Shown here: positions 50,790-59,188 of the stretch, in pieces
Position numbering within the stretch: position 1 is the stretch's first letter
Layout of the letters: every line of letters starts with the position of its first letter
Assembly: GCA_902778895.1 (NCBI GenBank)
Contig: CACYZF010000009.1
Span: 62,001-126,000, forward strand
DNA from: an uncultured bacterium
GTDB lineage: Bacteria; Verrucomicrobiota; Lentisphaeria; Victivallales; UBA1829
Direction of reading: 5' to 3'
DNA: 64,000 nucleotides
Translations under genes and position numbers: made by a program
The notes under the pieces: model-generated
The model's database searches: none
What the model saw: the letters and a program-made list of their open reading frames with translations, nothing else
What the model was told of the DNA's origin: nothing

Positions 50790-51874
50790 GACCGGACCTT
50801 GTCGAACCAGATCGGGATGGTCTGGTTGAGGGGCAGGCGGGCCTGCGCGTCGAGTCCGGGCTCCGCGATCACGCCGCGTTTCCAGTAATGCCAGCCCAGG
50901 CCGCCGACCATGGCTGCGTTGTCCGTGCAGTATTTTTTGAGCGGCAGGACGGCACGGTAGCGTTTCGGGACCGTGGCCTGGAAGCGTTCGCGGAGCGCGC
51001 CGTTGCAGGCGACGCCGCCGGCGAGCACGATGGAGCGGACGTTGAAATGCTGCGCGGCGTCGAACGCCTTTCTGCACAGCACGTCCACGATGGCCTCCTG
51101 ATACGAGGCGAGGATGTCGAAGAGGACCTGGTCGCGGATGTTCTCCACGCCGCCGAGGTTCTTCACATGGTAAAGCAGCGCGGTCTTCACGCCGCTGAAA
51201 CTGAAGTGGAACCGGTTTTCCGGCGCGACGGGCTTGCCGGACGAGGGGGTGAGGGAACGCGGGAAGTTCACCGCGTGCGGATCGCCGTTCTTCGCGAGGC
51301 GTTCGATCACCGGGCCGCCTGGGTAGCCGAGGTCCAGGATCTTCGCCGCCTTGTCGAACGCTTCGCCCGCGGCGTCGTCGAGCGTGGTCCCCGCGAGCGT
51401 CATCTTCCCGTCGCTGCCGACCACGACGAGCGCGGTGTGTCCGCCGGAGACGACCACGGCGAGCATCGGGAAGAGGTCCGGGTCGCCGAACACGATGGAA
51501 TCCTGTTCGAGGAACGCGCCGTAGATGTGCGCGGAGAAGTGGTTGATCGGGATCAGGGGCAGGTTGTGCGAGGCGGCGATGCCTTTGGCGAAGTTGAGGC
51601 CGACGAGCAGCGCCGGGATCAGGCCGGGCGCATGCGTCACGGCCACGGCGTCGAGGTCGTCGAGCGTCACGCCCGCCGTCTTCAGCGCCTCGTCCAGGGT
51701 CGGACAGACCGCGGTCAGATGGGCGCGTGCGGCGAGTTCCGGGATGACGCCGCCGTACGGGGCGTGTTTGGCGATTTGGGACGCCACTGCGTTGGAGAGG
51801 ACGTTGCGTCCGTCCTCCACGACCGCCACGGCGGTTTCGTCGCAGCTGGATTCGATTCCCAGAATCAAGCTCAT
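50786..51874 (-). CDS. tsaD: tRNA N6-adenosine threonylcarbamoyltransferase
   Basis: About 362 residues from ATG 51874 (MSLILGIESSCDETAVAVVE). It transfers the threonylcarbamoyl group to A37 of ANN-decoding tRNAs, with TsaB and TsaE. The metal-binding pair is in NHFSAHIYGAF. VTHAPGLIPALLVGLNFAKG, VVSGGHTALV and VLAGGVACNGALR are family signatures. GAGG lies 10 nt upstream. A good promoter lies at 51931-51959. It is cotranscribed with the gph-like gene. Confidence 0.97.
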   Translation of the reverse strand: MSLILGIESSCDETAVAVVEDGRNVLSNAVASQIAKHAPYGGVIPELAARAHLTAVCPTLDEALKTAGVTLDDLDAVAVTHAPGLIPALLVGLNFAKGIAASHNLPLIPINHFSAHIYGAFLEQDSIVFGDPDLFPMLAVVVSGGHTALVVVGSDGKMTLAGTTLDDAAGEAFDKAAKILDLGYPGGPVIERLAKNGDPHAVNFPRSLTPSSGKPVAPENRFHFSFSGVKTALLYHVKNLGGVENIRDQVLFDILASYQEAIVDVLCRKAFDAAQHFNVRSIVLAGGVACNGALRERFQATVPKRYRAVLPLKKYCTDNAAMVGGLGWHYWKRGVIAEPGLDAQARLPLNQTIPIWFDKVRS

Positions 51875-51930
51875 AGTGTATTTGCCTCGCGTTATTCCGA
51901 TATGATTATTTTGTTCAGATGCAATCAATT

Positions 51931-51959
51931 AATATAGCATTTGCCGAGGCCGAAATCAA
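51931..51959 (-). promoter_or_regulatory. Promoter for tsaD
   Basis: Minus strand TTGATT (51954-51959), 17 nt spacer, TATATT (51931-51936) preceded by TGC. Confidence 0.7.
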
Positions 51960-52002
51960 GCCGGAACGCGAAAAAGCTCAGGGAAACGACAGGAGAAAAA
52001 GG

Positions 52003-52476
52003 TCAGTCTGCCGCAGTTTCAGCCGGGATGGCTTCCGTTTGTGCCGGAGTGTCCGCCGTCTGCCGGTTGAACAGGAATCCGTACGGGATCAGGATCAGGA
52101 CCATCAGCGCGGCGATCGAAAGCGCACGCAACACCGGCACGGGCAGCCCGGAAACCGGCGGACGGTTCTGTTCGATGCATTCTGAGGTGTAGTCCCACAG
52201 CAGGCCCGGCAGGACGCCTGCGATCCCCGCCACGATCTCCAGCCGGCTGCCGGAGAATGATTCGTTCAGCCAGTCCGTCGCGCCGCCGAAGCCCGGCAGA
52301 CACAGAAACGCGAACATCAGAGCAGGAATTGCGCAGAGCGTTCCCCAGAGGAGCAGCCATGGCAGAAGCGAACGGTATTCTTTCCGCACGGTGTGCCGCA
52401 GGACCGCCGCCGTCGGGATCGAGATCAGCGCCAGCAGCAGCGTCGGGAGGAGACTCGGATGAAAGGGCAGGTCCAT
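52003..52476 (-). CDS. Membrane protein of unknown function
   Basis: A 157-residue protein with about four transmembrane segments (residues ~8-27, ~38-62, ~80-95 and ~115-138) and a short polar tail. No family is recognised. It lies between the terminator of the CstA-AKR gene and tsaD, on the same strand. No good Shine-Dalgarno is seen before ATG 52476. Codon use is like its neighbours, so I keep it as a probable gene. Confidence 0.6.
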   Translation of the reverse strand: MDLPFHPSLLPTLLLALISIPTAAVLRHTVRKEYRSLLPWLLLWGTLCAIPALMFAFLCLPGFGGATDWLNESFSGSRLEIVAGIAGVLPGLLWDYTSECIEQNRPPVSGLPVPVLRALSIAALMVLILIPYGFLFNRQTADTPAQTEAIPAETAAD

Positions 52477-52524
52477 GGCTTGATCAGGTACGGGATGAGG
52501 AGAAAGATCCGTGTTCTGTCGGTT

Positions 52525-52577
52525 TAAAAAAAAAGTGAGGCGGCAGGGAAAAAGGGAGGGTAAAACCCTGCTGCCTC
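52525..52577 (-). terminator. Strong terminator after the CstA-AKR gene
   Basis: Read leftward, GAGGCAGCAGGG (52566-52577) pairs with CCCTGCCGCCTC (52537-52548), followed by AC and nine Ts. Confidence 0.9.
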
Positions 52578-52717
52578 AGGAGTGCGGATTCTGCCGGTGT
52601 TCCGGAGTGACGGAACGCCGCCATTATATACTTTACGCTTTTTCCGAAGAAAAATCAAGCTCTTTCGGAGAAAAAACGGAAAAAAGAATGTCGAGTGAAG
52701 TCGGAGCGCGGCGCGAT

Positions 52718-55240
52718 TCAGCCGAGGATCGCGTCGATCTCCTTCAGTTCTTCCGCAGTGAACGTCGGATTCCTGTCCAGACCGTCCAGGATATCGTTGA
52801 TCTGGCTGGTGCGGCTGGCGCCGATCAGAGCGGACGTGACGGCGTCCTGACGCAGCACCCAGGCGATGGACATGGATGCCAGACTCTGGCCGCGTTTCTG
52901 CGCGAGCTCGTTCAGTTTTCTGATCATTTCCTTTCTTTCCGGCGTGAGCGCATCCGGCTTCAGGAATATTCTGCGCGTCATGCGGGAATCCTCCGGGATG
53001 CCGTCCATGTAGCGGTTCGTGAGCAGGCCCTGCGCCATCGGCGAGAAGATGATGCCGCCGACGCCGAACTCTTTCATCACGTCGAACGTGCCGTCCTTTT
53101 CGCATTTGCGGTCGAACATGTTGTAGCGCACCTGATGGAGCACGGTCGGGGTCTTGAGTTCACGCAGGATGGTGAACGCCTCGCGGGCGCGTTCGGGCGA
53201 GTAGTTCGAGATTCCGACGTAGAGTGCGCGTCCGGACCGCACGATCTGGTCGAGCGCGAGCATGGATTCCTCGACGGGGGTATTCGGGTCCATGCGGTGA
53301 TGGTAGAAGATGTCGACATAGTCGAGGCCGAGGCGCTTCAGGCTCTGGTCGCAGCTGGCGATCAGGTATTTGCGGCTTCCGTGGTCGCCGTAGGGGCCGG
53401 GCCACATGGTGTAGCCCGCCTTGGTGGACACGATCAGTTCGTCGCGCAGTTTGCCGGTGAAATCGGCCTTCAGGATCTTTCCGAACGCCTCTTCCGCGCT
53501 GCCGGCCGGCGGTCCGTAGTTGTTCGCCAGGTCGAAGTGCGTGATGCCGTGGTCGAACGCGTCCCAGACCATGGAGTGCGCGTTGTCGAAATTGTCTTTT
53601 GCGCCGAAGTTATGCCAGAGTCCGAGCGAGACCTTCGGTAGCTGGAGGCCGGTATTGCCGCAGTGACGGAATTCCATGTCGGTGTACCGTTCCGCCGCCG
53701 GGGTGTAGTCGATCAGCGGATCAGGTTTCCTGCCCTGGCGTACGACGAAGACGGCGAATCCCACCGCGACAATGACGCCGATCGCGATGGAGACGCCGTA
53801 CGGCAGACCGCCGTTGCGGGTGAAGAAGAAAAGTCCCGCAGGCTGCCCGTTCTTGCCGGTCGTCCAGACGATGAACGTGACGACGACGGCGGTCATGAAC
53901 ATGCCGGGCAGCATGGTGATCAATGAACCGATTTTCCTTCCCCTGCGGAGCAGCCACACGGTACCGGCCATCAGCGTGGTGGCGGCGAGCACCTGGTTGC
54001 CCCAGGCGAAGTAGTTCCAGAGCTTGTTGAACGATTTGGCGGACTCTTCGTCTTTGTTGGACCAGTAGAGCAGACCGGCCACGAGGACGATCAGCGGCAG
54101 GCAGGTCAGGAAGCGAGGCAGGAAGCTCTGCTGCGGGATATGAAGCATTTCGGAGAGGGCGAGGCGCGTGCTGCGGAGTGCGGTGTCGCCGCTGGTCACG
54201 GCGAGGATCACGACCGCCAGCACGGTGACCGTGCCCATCCAGGTCCCGAGGAAATGCGTGGTGATCTCGCAGAGCACCACCGGGCCTTTCTTCGACATGA
54301 ATTCCGGTTCCAGGTTGTAGATGGCAAGTCCGCCGACTGCCCAGATCATGGCGATGATGCCTTCCACGATCATCATGCCGTAGAAGTCGCTCTTCGCCTC
54401 GCGTTCGGACTTCATCGTGCGGGCGATGATCGGCGACTGCGTGGCGTGGAACCCGGAGATGATGCCGCACGCTATGGTCACGAAGAGGAGCGGGAAGACC
54501 GGCGAGGTGTCCGGCTTGAACATTTCCTTTTGGAACGCCGCGCTTTCCTGCAGAAGGCTCGGCGACTTGAATCCGGCGACGAGCAGGGCGAAGAAGATGG
54601 CGAGGGTGCCGACAAGAAGCATCAGGCCGAAGAACGGGTACACCTTGCCGATGATCTTGTCGACCGGGAACATCGTGGCGATGACGTAGTAGCAGAAAAT
54701 GGTGACGACCGCCACCCAGAAGAAATTCTCGGGCTGATAGGTCGACAGTTCGACGGGATCGGTCGGCCGGACGAATTCCTGCACGGTCGTGTTGATGAGG
54801 TCGGCGGGGATGTTGATGAAGACCGCCACCACGAGGAGAAGCAGGACCACCATGAACCACTCGAAGAAGACGTTGTATCCCATGCCGAGGTTCTTGTGCA
54901 CGATCTTCGGCAGGTTCGCGCCCTTGTCGCGGATCGACATCATGCCCGCGGCCATGTCGTGCACCGCGCCCATGAGGACGCATCCGATCGGGATGATGAC
55001 CAGTGCCACGATGCCGAACTTGATGCCCAGGATCACGCCGATCACGGGGCCGATGCCCGCGATGTTCAGCAGCTGGATCAGCATGTTTTTCCAGCGCGGC
55101 AGCGTCACGTAGTCCGTGCCGTCGGCGAGCTTCACCGCGGGCGTTTCGCGGTCGTCCGGGTCGAAAACCTTTTCAACCAGTTTGCCGTACAGGAAATACC
55201 CGAGAATCAGGAACGCGATACCGCCGAGAAAGAGTAACAT
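52718..55240 (-). CDS. CstA-type transporter fused to an aldo/keto reductase
   Basis: An 840-residue protein in one uninterrupted frame. Residues 1-~505 are a CstA (carbon starvation/peptide-pyruvate transporter) membrane domain with about 12 helices (LLNIAGIGPVIGVILGIKFG, VHDMAAGMMSIRDKGANLP, SGFHATQSPIIARTMKSE). Residues ~522-840 are an aldo/keto reductase closely matching YghZ (LSLGLWHNFG-type start, FDLANNYGPP, STKAGYTMWPGPYG, YVGISNYSPERA, SALIGASR). The catalytic tetrad Asp570, Tyr575, Lys607 and His648 is intact. A cytoplasmic NADPH-dependent enzyme is thus tethered to a transporter. An internal ATG at 53677 lacks a ribosome site. Confidence 0.92.
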   Translation of the reverse strand: MLLFLGGIAFLILGYFLYGKLVEKVFDPDDRETPAVKLADGTDYVTLPRWKNMLIQLLNIAGIGPVIGVILGIKFGIVALVIIPIGCVLMGAVHDMAAGMMSIRDKGANLPKIVHKNLGMGYNVFFEWFMVVLLLLVVAVFINIPADLINTTVQEFVRPTDPVELSTYQPENFFWVAVVTIFCYYVIATMFPVDKIIGKVYPFFGLMLLVGTLAIFFALLVAGFKSPSLLQESAAFQKEMFKPDTSPVFPLLFVTIACGIISGFHATQSPIIARTMKSEREAKSDFYGMMIVEGIIAMIWAVGGLAIYNLEPEFMSKKGPVVLCEITTHFLGTWMGTVTVLAVVILAVTSGDTALRSTRLALSEMLHIPQQSFLPRFLTCLPLIVLVAGLLYWSNKDEESAKSFNKLWNYFAWGNQVLAATTLMAGTVWLLRRGRKIGSLITMLPGMFMTAVVVTFIVWTTGKNGQPAGLFFFTRNGGLPYGVSIAIGVIVAVGFAVFVVRQGRKPDPLIDYTPAAERYTDMEFRHCGNTGLQLPKVSLGLWHNFGAKDNFDNAHSMVWDAFDHGITHFDLANNYGPPAGSAEEAFGKILKADFTGKLRDELIVSTKAGYTMWPGPYGDHGSRKYLIASCDQSLKRLGLDYVDIFYHHRMDPNTPVEESMLALDQIVRSGRALYVGISNYSPERAREAFTILRELKTPTVLHQVRYNMFDRKCEKDGTFDVMKEFGVGGIIFSPMAQGLLTNRYMDGIPEDSRMTRRIFLKPDALTPERKEMIRKLNELAQKRGQSLASMSIAWVLRQDAVTSALIGASRTSQINDILDGLDRNPTFTAEELKEIDAILG

Positions 55241-55346
55241 GACAGAGCCTCATGGGGTTGAAACCGGCGGGAACCGTGTTTTTGAGGCGGGGACGCCGGT
55301 CGCGGGAAATGCCGCAAATGTTGTTTTTTTGCGTTTGTAATATAAT

Positions 55347-55374
55347 ATTATAGCATGTTTCCCGCGCATTTCAA
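55347..55374 (-). promoter_or_regulatory. Promoter for the CstA-AKR gene
   Basis: Minus strand TTGAAA (55369-55374), 16 nt spacer, TATAAT (55347-55352) preceded by TGC. Confidence 0.75.
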
Positions 55375-55412
55375 GTGGACTTCATGCAGAAAATACGCGA
55401 TGCGTTCGGGAA

Positions 55413-56786
55413 TCAGGAAACGATTGAGGCGTCGGTCAGGTAGATCTCGCGGGCGAACGGCTCGAATTTGAGGAGTTCGCCTTCGAAGAGGATCATTTTC
55501 CCCTTTGCCGAATCCAGGGGGTCGCGGAAGTCCGGCGGAAACGCCGCGACGGCTTTGATCTGGGTCTTGACGGAGCCCTGCGCGAGCTTGCAGATCAGGA
55601 TCGTCGCCTTGATGCCCTTCTGCGAGCCGAACACGAAGTCCATGCTGAACGGCATGCTCGTCAGGAGTTCGCCGCTCCAGCGTACGCGGCGACCTTTCAT
55701 CGCGTCGAATGCGGCGCGTTCCTCCGCGCCGGGGAACGTCTTGCCGAACAACGTGGCGGAGACGGTTTCGACGGTCAGGTCATCGGCGGCAGGGGAGGTT
55801 GAGCCTCCGCTGCGGATCTGCCCGGCTTCGCCCGGGCCCGGGGGTGGTGCGGGCGCTGCCGGAGACGCTGCCGGACTCGAACTCCGTACGACGTCGGCTT
55901 TCACTGTGTCGGATTCGTTCGTGCGCTTTGCTTCGGATGAGATGCGGATGACGGTTGTGCGCTGGGAGGCGGCGGAGTTTGACGGGAACGGAATTCGGGT
56001 TGTCTTCGAAACCGTATCAATTTCCAGCGGCTGATAGCGTTTGGGCGTGTCCAGTTCTTCCTCCTGTTCGGCGGGGGAATATTCCTGCGGCACGGCGAGA
56101 AGGTCCTTTTTCTGCACGGTCGTCAGGTCGGACATCGGTGTATTCGAGGGGGATTCCAGCGCGTTCGCGATGGCGGCCATTTTGCTGATGACGGAAATGT
56201 CCGGTGCATTGGCGCGCAGCCGGACAGAGACGCCCTCGTTGTTGAACATCCCGGCGGGGAAGAGCCGGACGAGATTGAGCACGGCCGAACGGTTCGACGG
56301 CGTATTCAGGAACCGGTCGAATGCGTCCTCGGATTCCGCGGAGCAGAAGAAATCCGGTTCCTGGGAGGAAAAGAACATCTTCGAGGGGAAGATCGGATGC
56401 CCGTCCAGAATGCGTTCGGCGATCGATTCCAGGTCGCGGACCACGCAGACATGGAAATCGGGCGGATTGCGGAAGTCCACGAAATAACGGACGTAATTGC
56501 GTCCGAAACGCTTGATCGTGACGGAATGACCGGAGAACCTGCCGGTGATGGCTGCGTCCTTCCCGTCCGGCGACGCTCCGGGATCGTACACGCATCCGAG
56601 CTGTTTCGCCGCTTCGCGCCACTGTCCGTCCAGGTCAAGTTTCGCCACGGGTGCGGAATCGTCCTCCCCGTCGCCGGAATTGTCGTGCATCGCCCTGTTC
56701 GCTCTTCGGAGACTCGTGATGATGGCCTTCCAGATAAAGATGGCGACCAGGATGGCGATGATTTTGAACAGGAAAGGCATGTGCAA
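55413..56786 (-). CDS. Membrane-anchored protein of unknown function
   Basis: A 457-residue protein with one N-terminal membrane helix (~5-22). A globular domain (~50-210, with a beta-rich GRFSGHSVTIKRFGRNYVRYF) is followed by a long polar linker rich in Ser, Pro and Ala (SSSPAASPAAPAPPPGPGEA) and a C-terminal domain (~345-457) ending EIYLTDASIVS. I do not recognise either domain. It is the last gene of the series 58352-55413, 33 nt after folD, so coexpression is likely, but it need not relate to folate metabolism. Confidence 0.72.
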   Translation of the reverse strand: MHMPFLFKIIAILVAIFIWKAIITSLRRANRAMHDNSGDGEDDSAPVAKLDLDGQWREAAKQLGCVYDPGASPDGKDAAITGRFSGHSVTIKRFGRNYVRYFVDFRNPPDFHVCVVRDLESIAERILDGHPIFPSKMFFSSQEPDFFCSAESEDAFDRFLNTPSNRSAVLNLVRLFPAGMFNNEGVSVRLRANAPDISVISKMAAIANALESPSNTPMSDLTTVQKKDLLAVPQEYSPAEQEEELDTPKRYQPLEIDTVSKTTRIPFPSNSAASQRTTVIRISSEAKRTNESDTVKADVVRSSSPAASPAAPAPPPGPGEAGQIRSGGSTSPAADDLTVETVSATLFGKTFPGAEERAAFDAMKGRRVRWSGELLTSMPFSMDFVFGSQKGIKATILICKLAQGSVKTQIKAVAAFPPDFRDPLDSAKGKMILFEGELLKFEPFAREIYLTDASIVS

Positions 56787-56819
56787 TTCCCCTTCAGCGA
56801 AAGTCCGGTCCGGCTCCGG

Positions 56820-57713
56820 TCAGGCGGTCTTCAGCGCCGCGCGGCAGGCGCGGAGCGTGTTCTTCATGAGCATGGCGATGGTCATGGGGCCGACGCCGCC
56901 GGGGACCGGGGTGATGAGCGAGGCTTTCTCCGCGACGGAATCGAAATCGGCATCGCCGACGAGGCGGCAGCCGTTCTTTGCAGCCGGGTCCGGGATGCGG
57001 TTGATGCCGACGTCGATGACCACGGCGCCCTCCTTCACCTGGTCGCCCTTCAGGAAACGCGGGATGCCGAGGGCCGCGACGATGATGTCGGCCTGGAGCG
57101 TGACGGCGGCGAGGTCGCGGGTGTGTGAGTGGCAGACGGTGACGGTGGCGTCGCCGAACGGAGCCTTCGCGGCGAGCATGGCGGCCATGGGCTTGCCGAC
57201 GATGTTGGACCGGCCGAGCACGACGGCATTTTTGCCGCGCGTGACGACGCCGGAGCGTTCCAGTAGCACGGTCACACCCCACGGCGTGCAGGGCAGGAAT
57301 CCGGAGAAGTCGCCGAGCATCATGCGGCCGACGTTGGCCGGGTGGAAGCAGTCGACGTCCTTCGTCGGGTCGATGGCGAGCACGACGCTCTTTTCATTGA
57401 TCTGTTTCGGGACGGGGGACTGCACGAGGATGCCGTGGATGGACGGATCGGCGTTGAGTTTCGCGATGATCGCGAGCAGTTCCGCCTCGGTGGTGTCCGC
57501 GGGGAGCACGATCTTTTCGGAGCGGATGCCGAGCTCGGCGCATTTCTTGTCCTTACGGGAAACGTAGACCTGGGAGGCCGGATCCTCGCCGACGAGGATG
57601 ACGGCGAGCGCGGGCCGTACGCCGTATTTCGCGACGATCTCCGCGACCTCGGTCGCGGTCTCAGCGTTCACTGCTTTGGAAATCTCGTTGCCGTTGATGA
57701 GGTTGGCGGACAT
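56820..57713 (-). CDS. folD: Bifunctional methylenetetrahydrofolate dehydrogenase/cyclohydrolase
   Basis: A 297-residue protein of family length. It interconverts 5,10-methylene-, methenyl- and 10-formyl-tetrahydrofolate. The catalytic Tyr/Lys motif QVYVSRKDKKC, the signature ILVQSPVPKQI, DPTKDVDCFHPANVG, the dinucleotide-binding VVLGRSNIVGKPMA and TPVPGGVGPMTIAMLMKNT are all present. It lies 6 nt downstream of the Ala-rich secreted protein gene. Confidence 0.97.
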   Translation of the reverse strand: MSANLINGNEISKAVNAETATEVAEIVAKYGVRPALAVILVGEDPASQVYVSRKDKKCAELGIRSEKIVLPADTTEAELLAIIAKLNADPSIHGILVQSPVPKQINEKSVVLAIDPTKDVDCFHPANVGRMMLGDFSGFLPCTPWGVTVLLERSGVVTRGKNAVVLGRSNIVGKPMAAMLAAKAPFGDATVTVCHSHTRDLAAVTLQADIIVAALGIPRFLKGDQVKEGAVVIDVGINRIPDPAAKNGCRLVGDADFDSVAEKASLITPVPGGVGPMTIAMLMKNTLRACRAALKTA

Positions 57714-57719
57714 GATCGG

Positions 57720-58352
57720 TCACTCCTTTCCGGCTTTGCCGGTCTTATCTGTGTTGTCGGCTTTGCCGGTCTTATCTGCTTTATCTGCTTTGTCGGCCTT
57801 TTCGGCGTCTTCTGTTTTCGTGTCTTTTGCTTCGGTTTCCGGCGGGGGCGCGAGCTTGAGCTTGGAAATGGCGTTGTCGAGTTCGAGCAGCTGGGAATTG
57901 AGCTCGATCATGGACTTTTTCGCTTCCAGAAGGGATGAGAGCTGCCGGTTCAGGCGCATGATCTCATCGTAAAGCTCCTTCGCCTTGGCGTCCTCCTTCA
58001 GGATGCGTTTGCGCTCGTTCTGGATCTTCTGCGCGAGTTCGGCACGGCGGTTGATCAGGTCCGCGGCCTTTTCCTGGTCGGCGAACTCGGACGGAGCGTG
58101 GCTTGCGCTGTAGATCGAGGTCAGGACGGAGCCCGCGGTTTTTGCCGTGTTTGCGGTCGCGGCGGGTTTTGCAGTAGTGGCGGTCGCCGGTTTTGCTGCG
58201 GTCGCGGCGGGAGTCGCGGTCGCGGGTTTTGCCGTGGTCGCGGCGGGTGTTGCGGTCGCGGGGTTTGCCGTGGTCGCGGCGGGTTTTGCCGCGGCGGACA
58301 GGACCGCTGTCATGGCGAAAAGCAGAAGAAAGCAGAAATGTTTCATGGTCAT
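57720..58352 (-). CDS. Secreted Ala/Thr-rich protein with coiled coil
   Basis: A 210-residue protein with a signal peptide (~1-22). A low-complexity stretch of TAKPATATPA repeats (~23-72) precedes a coiled coil (~90-170, ELAQKIQNERKRILKEDAKA) and a Lys/Asp/Thr tail of DKADKTGKAD repeats. It is periplasmic or surface located; the function is unknown, with tail and repeats likely acting as linkers. ATG 58346 is an equally good start. It begins the folD transcript. Confidence 0.7.
   Translation of the reverse strand: MTMKHFCFLLLFAMTAVLSAAAKPAATTANPATATPAATTAKPATATPAATAAKPATATTAKPAATANTAKTAGSVLTSIYSASHAPSEFADQEKAADLINRRAELAQKIQNERKRILKEDAKAKELYDEIMRLNRQLSSLLEAKKSMIELNSQLLELDNAISKLKLAPPPETEAKDTKTEDAEKADKADKADKTGKADNTDKTGKAGKE
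58150..58290 (-). repeat. Ala/Thr/Pro coding repeats
   Basis: Repeats of about 33-39 bp coding AKPATATPAAT-type units, e.g. GTCGCGGCGGG[TA]GT[TC]GCGGTCGC on the plus strand. Confidence 0.75.
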
Positions 58353-58409
58353 GCACCGGAAATAGGGTTTGCCGCGCCGTTTGCCGCGCGGGAAAAAAAT
58401 ATGCAGTTA

Positions 58410-58437
58410 AATATAGATTTGAAACGCGAGAATGCAA
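58410..58437 (-). promoter_or_regulatory. Promoter for the Ala-rich protein/folD operon
   Basis: Minus strand TTGCAT (58432-58437), 16 nt spacer, TATATT (58410-58415). Confidence 0.6.
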
Positions 58438-58489
58438 ACGCCAAAGTGAAAACACGCGCGAAAAAGGCGTAAAAAAAGACCGAAAACGT

Positions 58490-58518
58490 TTGAAAAGGGC
58501 GCGCGGATGTGCTAATGT
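58490..58518 (+). promoter_or_regulatory. Promoter for hisB
   Basis: TTGAAA (58490-58495), 17 nt spacer, TAATGT (58513-58518) preceded by TGC. Confidence 0.55.
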
Positions 58519-58556
58519 ATTGTGATAGGAAAACAAATCAAAAGGAGACCTGCGCC

Positions 58557-59141
58557 ATGAGAACCGCGGAAATCGAACGCAACACGAACGAAACCTCCAT
58601 CTTTGTGAAATGGAATCTGGACGGGACCGGACACAGTGATATCGAAACGGGCATCCCGTTCATGGACCACATGCTGACGCTTTTCGCCCGGCACGGCGGA
58701 TTCGACCTCACGGTCCGCGCCTCCGGGGATCTGGATGTGGACTGCCACCACACGATGGAAGACCTCGGCCTGACCATGGGGCACGCGCTGACGCAGGCGC
58801 TCGGCACGAAGGAAGGCATCCGCCGTTACGGGAACTTCATGCTGCCGATGGATGAATCCCTCGCGCTGGTCGCGCTCGACCTCTCCGGCCGTCCGTTCCT
58901 GGTCTACGACGTGGAGCCGCCCGCGGCCTACATCAAGGACCTGGACACCGCGCTCTTCAAGGAATTCTTCCAGGCACTGGCTGTGAAGGGCGGCATCACG
59001 CTCCACATCCGCATGCTTTCCACGGGTGAAGTGCACCACGTCTTCGAGGCGATCTTCAAGGGGCTGTCCCGCGCATTGGCCGAGGCGGTTTCCGCAGATC
59101 CCCGTATGCCGGGCGTACCCTCCACGAAGGGCGTCCTGTAA
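58557..59141 (+). CDS. hisB: Imidazoleglycerol-phosphate dehydratase
   Basis: About 194 residues from ATG 58557 (AGGAG at 9 nt), the monofunctional form without a phosphatase domain. It dehydrates imidazoleglycerol phosphate in histidine synthesis. The Mn2+-binding motifs GIPFMDHMLTLFARHGGFDL, DCHHTMEDLG, MDESLALVALDLSGRP and STGEVHHVFEAIFKGLSRAL are complete. It stands apart from other his genes here, which is unusual but seen in genomes with scattered his genes. rarA follows on the same strand. Confidence 0.96.
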   Translation: MRTAEIERNTNETSIFVKWNLDGTGHSDIETGIPFMDHMLTLFARHGGFDLTVRASGDLDVDCHHTMEDLGLTMGHALTQALGTKEGIRRYGNFMLPMDESLALVALDLSGRPFLVYDVEPPAAYIKDLDTALFKEFFQALAVKGGITLHIRMLSTGEVHHVFEAIFKGLSRALAEAVSADPRMPGVPSTKGVL

Positions 59142-59188
59142 GCGCGTTTCTCCTCAATCCGAACTTGTTTTAGACGGGCTTCCTTGCC

